NCBI RefSeq assembly: GCF_030656345.1
Contig: NZ_JAUSNR010000011.1
Coordinates: forward strand, 1-64,000
DNA from: Pseudotabrizicola sp.
GTDB taxonomy: Bacteria; Pseudomonadota; Alphaproteobacteria; Rhodobacterales; Rhodobacteraceae
DNA length: 64,000 bases
Direction: 5' to 3'
Shown here: piece by piece, positions 33,676-41,941 of the stretch
How positions within the stretch are numbered: position 1 is the stretch's first letter
How the letters are laid out: each line of letters opens with the position of its first letter
Program-made: the position numbers and the translations under genes
Notes under the pieces: model-generated
Database searches by the model: none
Told to the model about the DNA's origin: nothing
The model's input: the letters and a program-made list of their open reading frames with translations, nothing else

Positions 33676-34466
33676 GCCGCCTGTTGGGCGGGGGCCTGGC
33701 GCAGAAAGACCATCTGCCCGTCGGTGGACCGGCCCGGCTGATGGCGGTATCCCGACAGATCAAAGCCGCGCAGATCTGCCGGATCGGTGATCTGATGTTC
33801 GCAGATATAGCGCGCCATCGCCCCCCGGGCGCGCTTGGCCCAGAAGCTGACCGTCTTCGCCTGCCCGTCCCGCTCTTCCAGAAAGACCGGGCTAATCACT
33901 GGCATTTGCAGGGTGGTGCGGTCCACGGCACCGAAATACTCGATTGAGGCGCAGTTGATCAGCGCCTTGGCCCCGGTCTCTAGTGCAAGGCTGTTGAGTG
34001 ACCGGGCAATGCGCGTGCCCCAGAAGGCGTAGAGGTCAGCCCCCTGTGGATTGGCAAGACGGCTGCCCATTTCCAAGCGGTAGGCCTGAATCGAATCGAA
34101 CGGGCGCAGCAGCCCGTAAAGGCCGGACAGGATGCGCAGGTGCCCGCTGGCCCAATCAAGTGCAGCGGCGGAAAGCGTGCGCGCGTCAAGCCCCTGATAG
34201 GTGTCACCGGCAAAGCAATGCACCGCAGGAAAGATCGTGCCCGGTGCCGGAGTGGCGCTGAATGTGGCGAACCGGTCCCGGTTCAGGCGGGCGAGCGGTT
34301 CCGAAATATGGCTGAGCTTGCGCAGGTCTTCCACCGACAGGGCGCGCGCCAGCTTGGCCAGCTCCAGCGCCTGTGCGCCGAACTCCGGATCGGTCAGCTG
34401 ATGGCCATCGGGCAGAGCCTGCGGCACCTCGTTCAGTTTTTTGGCGGGGGAGATGACGGTCAGCAT
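33672..34466 (-). CDS. yaaA: Peroxide stress protein YaaA
   Basis: A 264-residue YaaA/DUF328 protein with the diagnostic start MLTVISPAKKL, the block ILSGLYGLLRPFD near residue 105, YRLEMG, and NCASIEYF. In E. coli YaaA lowers free iron and protects DNA during peroxide stress and binds DNA. The start was chosen at the conserved MLTVIS; the frame is open 8 codons upstream. It is convergent with the hybrid kinase, overlapping by 4 bp. Confidence 0.92.
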   Translation of the reverse strand: MLTVISPAKKLNEVPQALPDGHQLTDPEFGAQALELAKLARALSVEDLRKLSHISEPLARLNRDRFATFSATPAPGTIFPAVHCFAGDTYQGLDARTLSAAALDWASGHLRILSGLYGLLRPFDSIQAYRLEMGSRLANPQGADLYAFWGTRIARSLNSLALETGAKALINCASIEYFGAVDRTTLQMPVISPVFLEERDGQAKTVSFWAKRARGAMARYICEHQITDPADLRGFDLSGYRHQPGRSTDGQMVFLRQAPAQQAA

Positions 34467-34528
34467 GGCAGGCCCTTTCCTTGGCCCCACAAGATATGGT
34501 GTGGGGTGGCGGTGTAAACCCCTACGGG

Positions 34529-36574
34529 TCAGGCATCGCGCAAAACATCCAGAAAGGCCGGGCCGAAGCGTTCAATCTTGGCCGGGCCAAGCTCTCCCAC
34601 CCGGTCAAGGTCTGACAGGGTGGACGGCCGCGCCTCGGCAATGCGGCGCAGGGTGCCGGGCGACAGGCTGAGCGGTTTGCCGGTGCCGTCGATCCCGCGC
34701 AGCAGCGACAGCTGCACTTCGGCCAGACGGTCGTAAATCGGGCCGGACGGGCGACCGGCAAGCCGCTGGCGGGCGGGGTGAAGGGAGTCGGATGCGCCGT
34801 TGATCACGGCAAGAAAGGCCGCACCGTAGCTTTCCAGCTTTTTCGCGCCAACCCCGGTAACGCCTGCCATATCGTCGAGCGTGGCAGGTTTACGTTCGGC
34901 CATCTCAATCAGGGTGCGATCGGGGAAAACGACATAGGCGGGCACGCCCTGCGCCTCGGCCAGTGCGCGGCGTTTGGCTTTGAGCGCCGACAAAAGTGGC
35001 GCGTCTTCGTCAGACACCAGCGTTTTGACGACGGTGCGCGGAATGGCAGAGGTGATGGTGTCGCGGCGCAGCGAAATGTTCTCCTCGCCGCGCAGGATGG
35101 GGCGGGCGGCGTCGGTCATGCGCAGGGCACCGAAACGGTCGGCATCAGGGCGCACCAGATCGCGGCCCATCATCTGGCGGAACACCGCGCCCCATGCGGG
35201 TTTGGACAGGTCGCGGCCAACGGCGAAGGTGGGCAACTGGTCATGGCCCTTTTCGCGGACCTTGGCGGTGGCGTTGCCGGTCAGAATGTCGATCAGATGG
35301 CCTGCGCCGAACCATTCTCCGGTGCGCAAAATGGCGGACAGGGCCTTGCGCACGGATTCGGTGGCATCAAACACCTCGACCGGGCGGTCGCACAGGTCGC
35401 AGTTGCCGCATGGCATGGATGTTTCGCCGAAATAGCCCAGCAGAACCTGACGGCGGCAGGCCATCGCCTCGGCCAGACCCAGAAGCGCGTTCAGACGGCC
35501 ATGGTCGGCAGCCTTGCGGTCGGGGGGCGCGGCACCTTCGTCAATCTGGGTGCGGCGCAGGCGGATATCGTCGGGGCCGTAAAGCGTAAGCGTTTCAGCC
35601 GCGGCCCCGTCGCGCCCGGCGCGGCCGATTTCCTGATAATAGCCTTCAATCGATTTGGGCAGATCGGCGTGGGCGACCCAGCGGATATCGGGTTTGTCGA
35701 TCCCCATGCCAAAGGCGACAGTGGCGACGACGATCAGCCCGTCTTCCTGCTGGAAGCGGATTTCGACCCGTCTGCGCTCTTCCGCTTCCATCCCGCCGTG
35801 GTAGTGGCATGCGGAGTGCCCTGCCTCGCGCAGCGCCTGCGCGAGCACTTCGGTACGGGCGCGTGAGGCGGTGTAGACGATGCCGGACTGGCCCTTGCGG
35901 GCGGCGGCAAATCGCAGGATCTGGTCGCGCGGCTTGTCTTTGACGGAGAAGGCAAGGTGGATGTTGGGCCGGTCAAACCCGCGCAGAAAGGTTTCCGGGG
36001 CCACGCCATCGAACAGCCGGGTGACGATTTCGGCGCGGGTTTCTTCATCTGCGGTGGCGGTGAAGGCGGCCAGCGGCACGCCCAATGCGCGGCGCAATTC
36101 GCCGATGCGCAGGTAGTCGGGGCGGAAGTCATGGCCCCATTGCGACACGCAATGCGCCTCATCCACGGCGATCATCGTCACGTTGGCGCGGCGCAACAGC
36201 CCCATTGCGCCACCCGAGGCAAGCCGTTCTGGGGCCATATACAGCAGTTTCAACCGGCCATCGTCGATGGCGCTGAACACATCCTCGGTTTCCTGTTCGG
36301 TGTTGCCCGAAGTCAGCGCCCCCGCCTCTACCCCCGCCGCTTTCAGCGCGCGGACCTGATCGCGCATCAGCGCGATCAGCGGCGAGATCACGACGGTGAC
36401 GCCCCCCCGACACAGCGCAGGCAGCTGAAAACACAGCGATTTGCCGCCGCCCGTGGGCATGATGGCAAGCGTGTTGCGGCCCGCCAGCACGGCCTGCACA
36501 ATTTCTTCCTGTCCCGGTCGGAAACCGGGAAAGCCGAAAACGCTGCGCAGAAGGTCAAGCGGGTCGTCGTGCAT
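34529..36574 (-). CDS. recQ: ATP-dependent DNA helicase RecQ
   Basis: A 681-residue SF2 helicase. Walker A is MPTGGGKSL at 39-47, the DEAH box VDEAHCVSQWGHDFRPDY about 137, and motif VI VQEIGRAGRDG-like (QEIGRAGRDG). The RQC zinc-binding region has CRRQVLLGYFGE and CGNCDLC. The C-terminus carries two HRDC domains (about 515-590 and 610-681) instead of the single one in E. coli RecQ, an arrangement seen in several alphaproteobacteria and Deinococcus-like enzymes. It unwinds forks and recombination intermediates. The gene is followed upstream by yggT. Confidence 0.95.
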   Translation of the reverse strand: MHDDPLDLLRSVFGFPGFRPGQEEIVQAVLAGRNTLAIMPTGGGKSLCFQLPALCRGGVTVVISPLIALMRDQVRALKAAGVEAGALTSGNTEQETEDVFSAIDDGRLKLLYMAPERLASGGAMGLLRRANVTMIAVDEAHCVSQWGHDFRPDYLRIGELRRALGVPLAAFTATADEETRAEIVTRLFDGVAPETFLRGFDRPNIHLAFSVKDKPRDQILRFAAARKGQSGIVYTASRARTEVLAQALREAGHSACHYHGGMEAEERRRVEIRFQQEDGLIVVATVAFGMGIDKPDIRWVAHADLPKSIEGYYQEIGRAGRDGAAAETLTLYGPDDIRLRRTQIDEGAAPPDRKAADHGRLNALLGLAEAMACRRQVLLGYFGETSMPCGNCDLCDRPVEVFDATESVRKALSAILRTGEWFGAGHLIDILTGNATAKVREKGHDQLPTFAVGRDLSKPAWGAVFRQMMGRDLVRPDADRFGALRMTDAARPILRGEENISLRRDTITSAIPRTVVKTLVSDEDAPLLSALKAKRRALAEAQGVPAYVVFPDRTLIEMAERKPATLDDMAGVTGVGAKKLESYGAAFLAVINGASDSLHPARQRLAGRPSGPIYDRLAEVQLSLLRGIDGTGKPLSLSPGTLRRIAEARPSTLSDLDRVGELGPAKIERFGPAFLDVLRDA

Positions 36575-36583
36575 CTGATCGGA

Positions 36584-36862
36584 TCAGAACCCGCCGGTGG
36601 CAACAAGCCGTTGCAGGAAGAAAATCACGATCAGCACGATCAGCGGTGCAAGGTCCAACCCACCCAGATTGGGCAGCATTGCCCGGATGCGGGAATACAG
36701 CGGATCGAGGATGCGGTTCAGCCCGTCCCAGATCTGGGCGACCAACGGCTGGCGCAGGTTCAGCACCTGAAAATTGATCAGCCAGGACATGATGATATGC
36801 ACAATGATGATCCATTGTGCGATGTTCAGGATCAACAGCAGGGTATCGCGAAGTGCAATCAT
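36584..36862 (-). CDS. YggT family integral membrane protein
   Basis: A 92-residue protein with two hydrophobic helices, one at the N-terminus (LLLILNIAQWIIIVHIIMSW) and one at the C-terminus (LIVLIVIFFLQRLV), flanking the conserved LNRILDPLYSRIRAMLP amphipathic segment of the YggT family. The family is linked to membrane biogenesis and osmotic tolerance but not biochemically defined. It precedes recQ by 9 bp and likely shares its mRNA. Confidence 0.92.
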   Translation of the reverse strand: MIALRDTLLLILNIAQWIIIVHIIMSWLINFQVLNLRQPLVAQIWDGLNRILDPLYSRIRAMLPNLGGLDLAPLIVLIVIFFLQRLVATGGF

Positions 36863-37007
36863 TGGGGTGACCTTATCCGCATGAAGCTATGGGTTGTGGC
36901 AGTGGTATCAACCGGCCCCCCAAAGGGCAACCGCCTTCCGCCGCGTCTGACTTGACCTTTACGTCAGGCTTGGGCAGGGGAAAGCGGTCAAACCGGAGTG
37001 GCTGTCC

Positions 37008-37553
37008 ATGTATCCCTATGTCCGAATGTTCAAGGAACTGTTCAAATTCCGCAATGCGCCAAAGCTGGGGCTGTTTGACACCCATGTCAGCCATCACATC
37101 TGCTGGCCCTGGGATATCGACCCGTGGATGGAGCTGAACAACGGCCGCACGCTGACGCTGTATGATCTGGGCCGCATTCCGCTGGGGCAACGGATGGGAT
37201 TGCACAAGGTGCTGAAGGCGCGCGGCTGGGGGCTGGCGGTGGCGGGCAATACCACGCGCTATCGCCGCCGGGTCAAGATGTTCCACCGGCTGGAAATGCG
37301 GACCCGGATCATCGGCTGGGATGCGCGGTTCTTGTATATCGAGCAGTCGATGTGGCGGGGGACTGAGTGCACGTCGCATATCCTGATCCGGTCCGCCGTG
37401 ACCGGGGCGGGGGAGCGTGGCAAGGGGGGCATCGTGCCGCCGGCCGAGATGGCGCAGGCCTTTGGTCTGCCGGTTGAAAGCCCGCCACTGCCGGAATGGG
37501 TGACGGCCTGGGTGGCGGCGGATGGGCAGCGGCCCTGGCCCCCGATGCAATAG
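37008..37553 (+). CDS. Acyl-CoA thioesterase, hotdog fold (4HBT/Them6-like)
   Basis: A 181-residue single-hotdog protein. The segment WDIDPWMELNNGRTLTLYDLGR is the catalytic region of 4-hydroxybenzoyl-CoA thioesterase-type proteins (N-x-R/H-Y version), followed by RYRRRVKMFHRLEMRTRIIGWD, the usual beta-strand pair. It may hydrolyse acyl-CoA in the cytoplasm; the substrate is unknown. No clear ribosome site overlaps a rival start. The gene lies 85 bp before the permease gene. Confidence 0.85.
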   Translation: MYPYVRMFKELFKFRNAPKLGLFDTHVSHHICWPWDIDPWMELNNGRTLTLYDLGRIPLGQRMGLHKVLKARGWGLAVAGNTTRYRRRVKMFHRLEMRTRIIGWDARFLYIEQSMWRGTECTSHILIRSAVTGAGERGKGGIVPPAEMAQAFGLPVESPPLPEWVTAWVAADGQRPWPPMQ

Positions 37554-37638
37554 CGCGGCGTTCTGGCGCGTCTTGCGCCCGTCAGCCTTTTCGGGCTTGA
37601 TCGCGCGAACGGCTCATAAGGGCCATCGGGGGACGGCG

Positions 37639-38970
37639 ATGACGGCTGCAAGCAAGCGGATCTGGGGCTGGTATTTCTTTGACTGGGCCAGCCAGCCCTA
37701 CAACACCTTGTTGCTGACATTCATTTTCGGCCCTTATGTGGTGTCGGTGATCGGCGACGGATCAGCAGCACAAGCGATCTGGGGGTACGGCATTGGCACA
37801 GCAGGGCTGATCATTGCGGTGCTGTCGCCATTGCTGGGCGCGGTGGCCGACAAGTCGGGCGGGCGCATGGTGTTCATATGGCTGTTTTCTGCGCTGTATG
37901 TCATCGGGTCGTGGATGCTGTGGTATTCGGCACCGGCAGATTTCAACGTCTGGTTCGTGATGCTGTTCTTCTGCATCGGTCTGATCGGCATGGAATTTGC
38001 CACCACCTTCACCAATGCCATGCTGCCCGATCTGTGCCCACGTGAAGACCTTGGGCGGGTGTCTGGCAATGGCTGGGCCTTTGGCTATCTGGGCGGGATT
38101 CTTGCGCTGATCATCATGCTGCTCTTGCTGGCCGAGGGCGCGTCGGGGCGCACGCTACTGGGCATCTCACCGATTTTCGGGCTGGACCCGGAGACGCGCG
38201 AAGGCACCCGCTCGGTAGGGCCGCTGGTGGCACTCTGGTATGCGGTGTTCATGATCCCGTTTTTCCTCTGGGTGAAAGAACCGCGTAAATCAGATGCCTT
38301 GCCCATTGGTCAGGCGCTTCGTGCGGCGTGGCCCGAGCTGAAACAGACGCTGGCGCGCTTGCCCCAGCAGCGCAGCCTGTTTGCCTATCTGGCGTCGTCG
38401 ATGTTTTACCGTGACGCGCTGAACGGCATGTATGTGTTCGGCGGCATCTATGCGGCGGGGGTGCTGGGCTGGTCGGTGACCAATGTGGGGATTTTCGGGA
38501 TCATCGCGGCGCTGACCGGGGCGATTTTTGCGTGGGCAGGCGGCCGGATGGACAGCCGGTTCGGGCCAAAACCGGTGATCATCCTCAACGTGGTTGTGCT
38601 GACGTTGGTGGCGGTTGCCGTGGTGTTTGTCAGCCGGGAGTCGGTGTTCGGCGTGCCGGTCGGGCCGGACAGCATCCTGCCTGATGTCGGGTTCTATGTC
38701 CTTGGCGCACTGATCGGCGCAGGTGGCGGGTCTTTGCAATCCTCCAGCCGGACCATGATGGTGCGGCAGGCCGAACCGGGCCGGATGACCGAGGCGTTCG
38801 GGCTCTATGCGCTCGCCGGAAAGGCCACGTCGTTCATCGCGCCCTTGTCGATCGGGGTGGTGACGGACCTGACCGGCAGCCAACAACTTGGCGTGACCCC
38901 GCTGATCGTGCTGTTCCTGATCGGGTTGTTCCTGCTACTCTGGGTGAAACCGGATGGAGAGCCCGTATGA
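37639..38970 (+). CDS. UMF1-family MFS transporter (Atg22-like)
   Basis: A 443-residue permease with about twelve hydrophobic segments. The opening WGWYFFDWASQPYNTLLLTFIF and the NAMLPDLCPREDLGRVSGNGWAFGY block are diagnostic for the UMF1/Atg22-like family, whose yeast member releases amino acids from the vacuole. Bacterial substrates are unknown. Start at the ATG with GGGGGAC 4 bp upstream. The stop overlaps the mepA start (ATGA). Confidence 0.9.
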   Translation: MTAASKRIWGWYFFDWASQPYNTLLLTFIFGPYVVSVIGDGSAAQAIWGYGIGTAGLIIAVLSPLLGAVADKSGGRMVFIWLFSALYVIGSWMLWYSAPADFNVWFVMLFFCIGLIGMEFATTFTNAMLPDLCPREDLGRVSGNGWAFGYLGGILALIIMLLLLAEGASGRTLLGISPIFGLDPETREGTRSVGPLVALWYAVFMIPFFLWVKEPRKSDALPIGQALRAAWPELKQTLARLPQQRSLFAYLASSMFYRDALNGMYVFGGIYAAGVLGWSVTNVGIFGIIAALTGAIFAWAGGRMDSRFGPKPVIILNVVVLTLVAVAVVFVSRESVFGVPVGPDSILPDVGFYVLGALIGAGGGSLQSSSRTMMVRQAEPGRMTEAFGLYALAGKATSFIAPLSIGVVTDLTGSQQLGVTPLIVLFLIGLFLLLWVKPDGEPV

Positions 38971-39878
38971 TCAGACCTCTGTTGCTGGCCGCAGCCCAGG
39001 TTTTTGTCTTGGGTCTGTGTTTTCCGGGTGTGGTGCAGGCGCAGCAGCTGGCGAACCAGCTGTTCGGCGCGCACGCTGCGCCCAGCCAGCAAAAGCCGAT
39101 GCCGGTTGGGTCTTATGCCAAGGGCTGTGCCGCCGGGCTGGTGGCGCTGCCGGAAAGCGGGCCAAGCTGGCAGGCGATGCGTCTGTCGCGCGGGCGCAAT
39201 TTCGGCCACCCCGAGATGATCAGCTTTCTGGTCGATCTGAGCCGGACGGCGCAGCAGATCGGTTGGGCCGGTCTGTATATCGGCGATATCAGCCAGCCGC
39301 GCGGCGGTCCGATGACCAGCGGCCATGCCAGCCACCAGATCGGGCTGGATGCGGATGTGTGGCAATTGCCGCCAGACCGGCTGAACCTGACGCGGCGCGA
39401 ACGTGAGAATATCTCGTCCATCCCGGTGCGCTCGGCAGATCAGAAATCGGTCACCCGGAACTGGACCCCGCGGCACCATGCGGTGATGCGGGCGGCGGCG
39501 TCTGATCCGCGGGTGGACCGGATTTTTGTCGCGGCGGCGGTAAAGATCGAAATGTGCAAGACGGCGACCCGCGCCGATACACCGTGGTTGCAAAAGATCC
39601 GGCCGGTTGCCGGGCATGACACCCATTTTCACGTGCGGCTGAAATGCCCGCGTGGCGCGCGGCTGTGCGAAACCCAGACCCCGACGGTGAAAGAGCTGTC
39701 AAAGGGCGGCAACGGCTGCGATGAGACGTTGACCTGGTGGGTGACCGACTATCTGAACCCGCCCAAAGCCACGACGAAGAAACCTGTTGATCCCGATGTT
39801 CCCCGTACGCGCCATCCGCGCCAGTTCACGATGAAAGATCTGCCCCAGCAATGTCAGGACGTTCTCGCGTCGCGGTGA
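38967..39878 (+). CDS. mepA: Penicillin-insensitive murein endopeptidase MepA
   Basis: A 303-residue periplasmic metalloendopeptidase of the LAS family, cutting D-Ala-mDAP crosslinks. A signal peptide covers residues 1-25 (LLLAAAQVFVLGLCFPGVVQA). Zinc ligands are visible: His and Asp in TSGHASHQIGLDADVW and the H-x-H of DTHFHVRL near residue 224. Six or more Cys residues suggest disulfides. It is coupled to the upstream permease gene and overlaps the next gene by 28 bp. Confidence 0.93.
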   Translation: MIRPLLLAAAQVFVLGLCFPGVVQAQQLANQLFGAHAAPSQQKPMPVGSYAKGCAAGLVALPESGPSWQAMRLSRGRNFGHPEMISFLVDLSRTAQQIGWAGLYIGDISQPRGGPMTSGHASHQIGLDADVWQLPPDRLNLTRRERENISSIPVRSADQKSVTRNWTPRHHAVMRAAASDPRVDRIFVAAAVKIEMCKTATRADTPWLQKIRPVAGHDTHFHVRLKCPRGARLCETQTPTVKELSKGGNGCDETLTWWVTDYLNPPKATTKKPVDPDVPRTRHPRQFTMKDLPQQCQDVLASR

Positions 39879-40792
39879 TCGCGGCGGCGGCTCTGGTCGC
39901 CATCGGGCTGCAAGGCAGCGCCAATCCCACGCCACCAGCGGGGTTCATTGCGGCCTATCGCTGGTCTGTCGCGGACCCGCGTTTTGGCGGGTTTTCGGCG
40001 ATTGACATGTCAGCGGACGGAACCGAGTTTACCGTCGTGAATGACAAGGGGGCCTTTGTGCAGGGCCGGTTTCACCGGACGGCAGAGGGCACGATTGCCA
40101 GCGTGGAGGCCGGGCCGGTGACACGGCTGAAGTCCGTCAATGGAGCCCCGCTGGCTGCAGGGGCAACCGACAGCGAAGGCCTGGCGATTGCGCCGGACGG
40201 GACGGCCTATGTCTCGTTCGAGGGGCCGGCGCGCGTGCTGCGCTACGTGTCACTGGATGGCCCGGCGCAGGCGCTGCCCACGCCACCGGCCTTCCGCGAC
40301 TTTCCCCACAACGCGGCGCTGGAGGCATTGGCGATTGACGAGGACGGGGTGCTCTACACCTTTCCCGAAGATCTGGCGGAGTCAAAGCGGATACGGCTGC
40401 TGATCGGGCAGCGTGGCAACAGCAAGGGCCCGGCCTTTCCGGTCTGGCGCTTTGCCGATGGCAGCTGGACCCAGCCGTTCGATCTGCCGCGTGACGGGGT
40501 GTTCCTGCCGGTTTCTGCAGATTTCGGACCGGACGGGCGGCTCTATGTGCTGGAACGGTCGTTTCACGGGCTGGCGGGATTTGGCAGCCGTGTGCGGTCA
40601 TTCCGGGTGGGCGCAGAGGTGCTGAGCGATCAGCAGGTGCATCTGCAATCTCCCACCGGACTGCATGACAATCTGGAAGGGCTGTCGGTCTGGCGCGACA
40701 AAACCGGGGCGATCCGGCTGACGATGATTTCAGACGACAATTTTCTGCCGGTGCAACGGACCGAGATTGTGGAATACCGGCTGGCTGACTGA
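39851..40792 (+). CDS. Secreted esterase-like / phytase-like beta-propeller protein
   Basis: A 313-residue exported protein: a signal peptide (VAVIAAAALVAIGLQGSA) and a fold made of repeated strands (GGFSAIDMSADGTEFTVVND, SEGLAIAPDGTAYVSFE, LEALAIDEDGVLYTFPE, NLEGLSVW), the signature of the esterase-like-activity-of-phytase domain. The biochemical role of this family is not well established. It starts inside the mepA 3' end and ends 82 bp before a riboswitch. Confidence 0.85.
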   Translation: MSGRSRVAVIAAAALVAIGLQGSANPTPPAGFIAAYRWSVADPRFGGFSAIDMSADGTEFTVVNDKGAFVQGRFHRTAEGTIASVEAGPVTRLKSVNGAPLAAGATDSEGLAIAPDGTAYVSFEGPARVLRYVSLDGPAQALPTPPAFRDFPHNAALEALAIDEDGVLYTFPEDLAESKRIRLLIGQRGNSKGPAFPVWRFADGSWTQPFDLPRDGVFLPVSADFGPDGRLYVLERSFHGLAGFGSRVRSFRVGAEVLSDQQVHLQSPTGLHDNLEGLSVWRDKTGAIRLTMISDDNFLPVQRTEIVEYRLAD

Positions 40793-40874
40793 AAGACTGG
40801 CCGATTGAAGGGGCTGGCCGATTGACAGCGCGCGCGGCCTGCACTAGGGCAGCGCGTCCCCAACCCATCGGGGG

Positions 40875-40906
40875 GCAAGTCTCCGCGACCTTGCATAAAA
40901 AACGGA
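40875..40906 (+). promoter_or_regulatory. preQ1-I riboswitch controlling the queuosine-precursor transporter
   Basis: The bases form a compact H-type pseudoknot: stem P1 GCAAG (40875-40879) with CTTGC (40890-40894), loop TCT, P2 strand CCG (40883-40885), loop CGAC, the A-rich ATAAAAAA (40895-40902), and P2 partner CGG (40903-40905). Order and A-rich third loop are those of class I preQ1 riboswitches. GGA of the ribosome site (40904-40906) is part of P2, 4-7 bp before the start codons, so ligand binding should block translation. The gene downstream transports a queuosine precursor, as expected. Confidence 0.85.
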
Positions 40907-40910
40907 TCAC

Positions 40911-41534
40911 ATGATGCAAAAACTTCTGCCTGGCATTGTTGCCATGGCCGCGACTGTCGTGGCCTCCAATATCCTTGTGCAGTTTCTGTTCGGCCAATGG
41001 CTGACCTGGGGTGCCTTTACCTATCCGCTCGCCTTTCTGGTAACGGACCTGACCAACCGGCTGTATGGCGCGCAAGCGGCGCGGCGGGTGGTGTTCATCG
41101 GCTTTGCCGTCGGCGTGGCCTGTTCGCTGATCGGCACGCAGATCATGGGCGAGTTCGGCCCGATGGTGACCTTGCGCATTGCCATCGGGTCGGGGATTGC
41201 GTTTCTGACCGCGCAATTGCTGGATGTGGCTGTGTTTGACCGCTTTCGCGGCGGGGTCTGGTGGCGCGCGCCGCTGATCTCGACCCTGATCGGGTCATCT
41301 GTCGATACCGCGCTGTTCTTCTCGATCGCGTTTTCAACGACGCTGGCCGGGCTGGAACCGGGCAATGATGTGAGCTGGGCCAATGAGGTTTTGCCACTTC
41401 TGGGGCTTGGGCCCGCTGCGCCTTTGTGGGTGTCGCTGGCTGTTGCGGACTGGGGCGTTAAACTTCTGCTCGCTTTGGTGGCACTTTTGCCATTCCGCTT
41501 AATTGTCAGAAAATTGACCACACCGATTGCGTAA
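40911..41534 (+). CDS. yhhQ: Queuosine precursor transporter (YhhQ/VUT family)
   Basis: A 207-residue membrane protein with about six helices. The conserved TWGAFTYPLAFLVTDLTNRLYG near residue 31 and the late GSSVDTALFFSIAF are diagnostic for YhhQ (COG1738), which imports preQ0/preQ1 for tRNA queuosine synthesis. The call is strengthened by the riboswitch directly upstream. Two adjacent ATGs are possible starts (40911 and 40914). A transcript of its own is likely, since a small RNA promoter region follows. Confidence 0.93.
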   Translation: MMQKLLPGIVAMAATVVASNILVQFLFGQWLTWGAFTYPLAFLVTDLTNRLYGAQAARRVVFIGFAVGVACSLIGTQIMGEFGPMVTLRIAIGSGIAFLTAQLLDVAVFDRFRGGVWWRAPLISTLIGSSVDTALFFSIAFSTTLAGLEPGNDVSWANEVLPLLGLGPAAPLWVSLAVADWGVKLLLALVALLPFRLIVRKLTTPIA

Positions 41535-41605
41535 AAGCATTTGACAGGCACAAAATCTGTGTCAGGCTACCCCTATCGGCAACACATTTGAAAGGAGGTG
41601 ATCCA

Positions 41606-41662
41606 GTGTCTAGAGTGATATTGGAGAGACGTGTCGGGACAGTCATGGGGGGTGTTTTCTAG
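41606..41662 (+). CDS. Possible 18-residue peptide (VSRVILERRVGTVMGGVF)
   Basis: The frame begins at GTG two bases after a Shine-Dalgarno sequence that pairs with the 16S tail over 13-14 bases, and ends at TAG. The spacing from the core AGGAGG to GTG is 8 bp, which is good. The peptide has no signal sequence and no run of one amino acid that would suggest attenuation. Translation is plausible; function unknown. Confidence 0.45.
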   Translation: MSRVILERRVGTVMGGVF

Positions 41663-41732
41663 GGGCAACCCCTTAGTCAACGAACCTTTGATTGGGACAG
41701 GTTACCTAACTGGCCCATCTCCTTGAACTCGG

Positions 41733-41770
41733 AAAGGGTCGCCGCACACCGGCGATCCTTTCTCGTTTCT
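41733..41770 (+). terminator. Rho-independent terminator of the small RNA unit
   Basis: A 12-bp stem, AAAGGGTCGCCG with CGGCGATCCTTT (one G-U pair), loop CACAC, is followed by TTTCTCGTTTCT. It is the most typical intrinsic terminator in the window. Confidence 0.9.
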
Positions 41771-41874
41771 GCGGCCGGTGTGACCGTCCGCGCGGTTGTG
41801 AAATTGAGCGCGCAAAGCGCGCACGCTTTTTATCTCGTTGGCGCCTGCGCGCCGCCTCGGGTATGCGCGCCGCG

Positions 41875-41899
41875 CGGGGATATTTTTGAACAGATGAAG
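41875..41899 (+). repeat. Dispersed AT-centred intergenic motif, copy 2
   Basis: CGGGGATATTTTTGAACAG followed by ATGAAG lies 43 bp before the arfB start. It matches the copies at 23.4, 49.1 and 59.4 kb. Here it could also supply promoter-like AT-rich DNA for arfB. Confidence 0.6.
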
Positions 41900-41941
41900 G
41901 GCAGGGCTTTCGCTGTGGCGAGCCGTTGCTATGGTGCGGGC

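Larger units (their letters stand above)
41541..41772 (+). ncRNA. Structured small RNA / short-peptide mRNA with own terminator
   Basis: The 400 bases between yhhQ and arfB hold an apparently independent transcription unit. TTGACA at 41541 could be a -35 element, although no convincing -10 follows. Downstream are an unusually perfect Shine-Dalgarno sequence (AAAGGAGGTGATCC, 41591-41604), an 18-codon frame, hairpin AGGGG-CAA-CCCCT (41660-41673), hairpin TGGG-A-CAG...CTG-G-CCCA (about 41693-41716), and a strong terminator. Such density of structure is typical of a small RNA or a leader transcript. I cannot match it to a named family. It could also be a dual-function RNA. Confidence 0.6.

Noticed and set aside
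41591-41604. Match to the 3' end of 16S rRNA on the minus strand
   Set aside because: Only about 14 bases match and the neighbouring sequence is not rRNA; it is better read as a strong Shine-Dalgarno site on the plus strand.
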